Shown here: positions 63,200 through 64,000 of the stretch, one piece after another
How positions within the stretch are numbered: position 1 is the first letter of the stretch
Layout: every line of letters starts with the position of its first letter
NCBI GenBank assembly: GCA_030625885.1
Contig: DAOUPZ010000018.1
Span: 1-64,000, forward strand
DNA: 64,000 nt
From: Clostridia bacterium
GTDB lineage: Bacteria > Bacillota > DAOUPZ01
Direction: 5' to 3'
The notes under the pieces: model-generated
The model's database searches: none
Told to the model about the DNA's origin: nothing
The model's input: only the letters and a program-made list of their open reading frames with translations
Position numbers and translations under genes: made by a program

Positions 63200-63433
63200 C
63201 TAACCGCTGTATATAATCGGATATAATTCTATGGTATCCCCTTCCTGAGGCTTATAATTTAAGTCATACATTTTCCTGTTATGAATAACATAACTGACTT
63301 CAGCTTCTGGAATGCTCAGTTGATTGACAATATCACGCACCGTACTACACGCCGGTACTTTTACGATGTTTTTTTCTTGCTTACTGGGTACAAACCCTAT
63401 TAATTCAGATGTTACGATCACCGTTATCTTCAT
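63200..63433 (-). CDS. MoaD/ThiS-like beta-grasp protein
   Basis: 77 aa from ATG 63433. KITVIVTSELIGFVP, VRDIVNQLSIPEAEVSYVI and a C-terminus of ELYPIIYSG. Family members end in GG for thiocarboxylation; here it is SG. It follows the AOR stop, a common pairing thought to serve the tungsten/molybdenum pterin cofactor. Confidence 0.85.
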   Translation of the reverse strand: MKITVIVTSELIGFVPSKQEKNIVKVPACSTVRDIVNQLSIPEAEVSYVIHNRKMYDLNYKPQEGDTIELYPIIYSG

Positions 63434-63437
63434 TTTC

Positions 63438-64000
63438 TCATTCATCTCCAGAAATGGCTGATTCCAATTGACCTTCAGCGCTCATCCGTTCTAAATAATC
63501 AGGTTGCCATGAAATTGCATTAAATTTATTTTGTGGGTCGATAAATTCTGTCAATCCCAATTCAATTAACTTGCCTTTTTCAACAATACCGTCTTCTGTC
63601 CATTGCCGCAATTTATAATATTCATCCAGCATTTTACCTAACGTCGGCAGCTTCCCTTCCGAACCACCTGAAGGGCGTGAAAAATACAGCAATCGTGCGG
63701 GTAATGTATCGTCTTTACGGGTAACCCCTAAATAATTGTTGTACAACCGTTTAAGATTAAATAGTCGTTCGCCTGCTTCGAGAAATTCTTCAACCGACAT
63801 ATCCCAACCGGTTACGTTACTAACCCATTCTGCTAATTTCCCGGCACCCACGCCCCCGCGATTGGACAGTTTACACATTCCCGTCGCATTAAACCCTTGC
63901 ATGAGATGCTGCATTTTTAATACCATCTCCGCCATGTCATAATCAGGATGCTCTGGACTCGCTGTAAATCTTTCGCTCATTCCTAAGTCTGGATTCAAGA
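63438..64000 (-). CDS. Aldehyde:ferredoxin oxidoreductase, C-terminal part
   Basis: Only the last 187 codons or so; the gene continues beyond position 64000. FNLKRLYNNYLGVTRKDDTLPAR is the hallmark segment of AOR domain 3, here split as RLFNLKRLYNNYLG then VTRKDDTLPARLL. Tungsten-bispterin enzyme that oxidises aldehydes or reduces carboxylic acids with ferredoxin. First gene of the AOR - ThiS-like - exchanger operon as far as visible. Confidence 0.92.
   Translation of the reverse strand, partial: LNPDLGMSERFTASPEHPDYDMAEMVLKMQHLMQGFNATGMCKLSNRGGVGAGKLAEWVSNVTGWDMSVEEFLEAGERLFNLKRLYNNYLGVTRKDDTLPARLLYFSRPSGGSEGKLPTLGKMLDEYYKLRQWTEDGIVEKGKLIELGLTEFIDPQNKFNAISWQPDYLERMSAEGQLESAISGDE

Overview
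This window looks like part of the chromosome of an anaerobic, endospore-forming Firmicute (class Clostridia), with low GC content and very AT-rich intergenic DNA. The evidence is a full set of sporulation genes (dacF, spoIIAA-spoIIAB-sigF, an extended spoVA operon, spoVB, ylbJ, yabP, a SPOCS/LysM coat protein) together with oxygen-sensitive enzymes (2-hydroxyacyl-CoA-dehydratase-type activase proteins, a tungsten-type aldehyde:ferredoxin oxidoreductase). I cannot place it to genus from sequence reading alone. Most genes lie on the minus strand. No tRNA, rRNA, CRISPR array, phage or intact transposase gene was seen.

Layout. 1-1.26 kb: AT-rich edge with two paralogous small proteins of unknown function. 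1.27-4.3 kb: three-gene operon for an acyl-CoA dehydratase activase and two D-component/DUF2229-like proteins. 4.4-13.4 kb: spore block, dacF - spoIIAA-AB-sigF - spoVAA-AB - dodecin - spoVAC-AD-AEb - unknown membrane protein - AEa - AF. 13.7-20.2 kb: peptidoglycan-binding serine hydrolase, nucleoside salvage (pdp, punA, deoB), xerD and a YqzK-like protein. 20.4-26.9 kb: the ylb neighbourhood (tmcAL, ylbL, ylbK, ylbJ, coaD, rsmD). 27.4-28.1 kb: operon of three tiny helix-turn-helix-like paralogs. 28.1-33.6 kb: gatD-murT, recG, an NMO-like flavoenzyme. 33.9-40.7 kb: two VanW paralogs, ridA, a nucleotidyltransferase, a GntR regulator, ispE, an L,D-transpeptidase, a zinc-ribbon protein. 40.9-45.2 kb: SPOCS/LysM, veg, yabP, rqcP, HU, mazG. 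45.7-47.8 kb: an ANTAR regulator and glnA. 47.8-49.4 kb: spoVB. 49.6-59.4 kb: type IV pilus operon with a second pilin on the opposite strand. 59.7-64 kb: sigma-54 activator, exchanger-type transporter, ThiS/MoaD-like protein and a truncated AOR.

Regulation visible in the DNA. (1) The glnA leader holds two hairpins with six-base loops (A at 1, G at 4), the known ANTAR target, overlapping a terminator; the next gene downstream encodes an ANTAR protein whose receiver domain lacks the phospho-acceptor Asp. (2) The plus-strand pilin is preceded by what looks like a c-di-GMP-II riboswitch. (3) A 147/148-bp element occurs twice (10.28 and 45.43 kb) with compensatory changes in its closing stem; I do not recognise it, and it is the best candidate here for an undescribed structured RNA or small mobile element. 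(4) Intergenic gaps are full of unrelated repeats that nearly all have a 7-bp period, and of GGGGACA/TGTCCCC palindromes, one of which appears to have inserted into another repeat.
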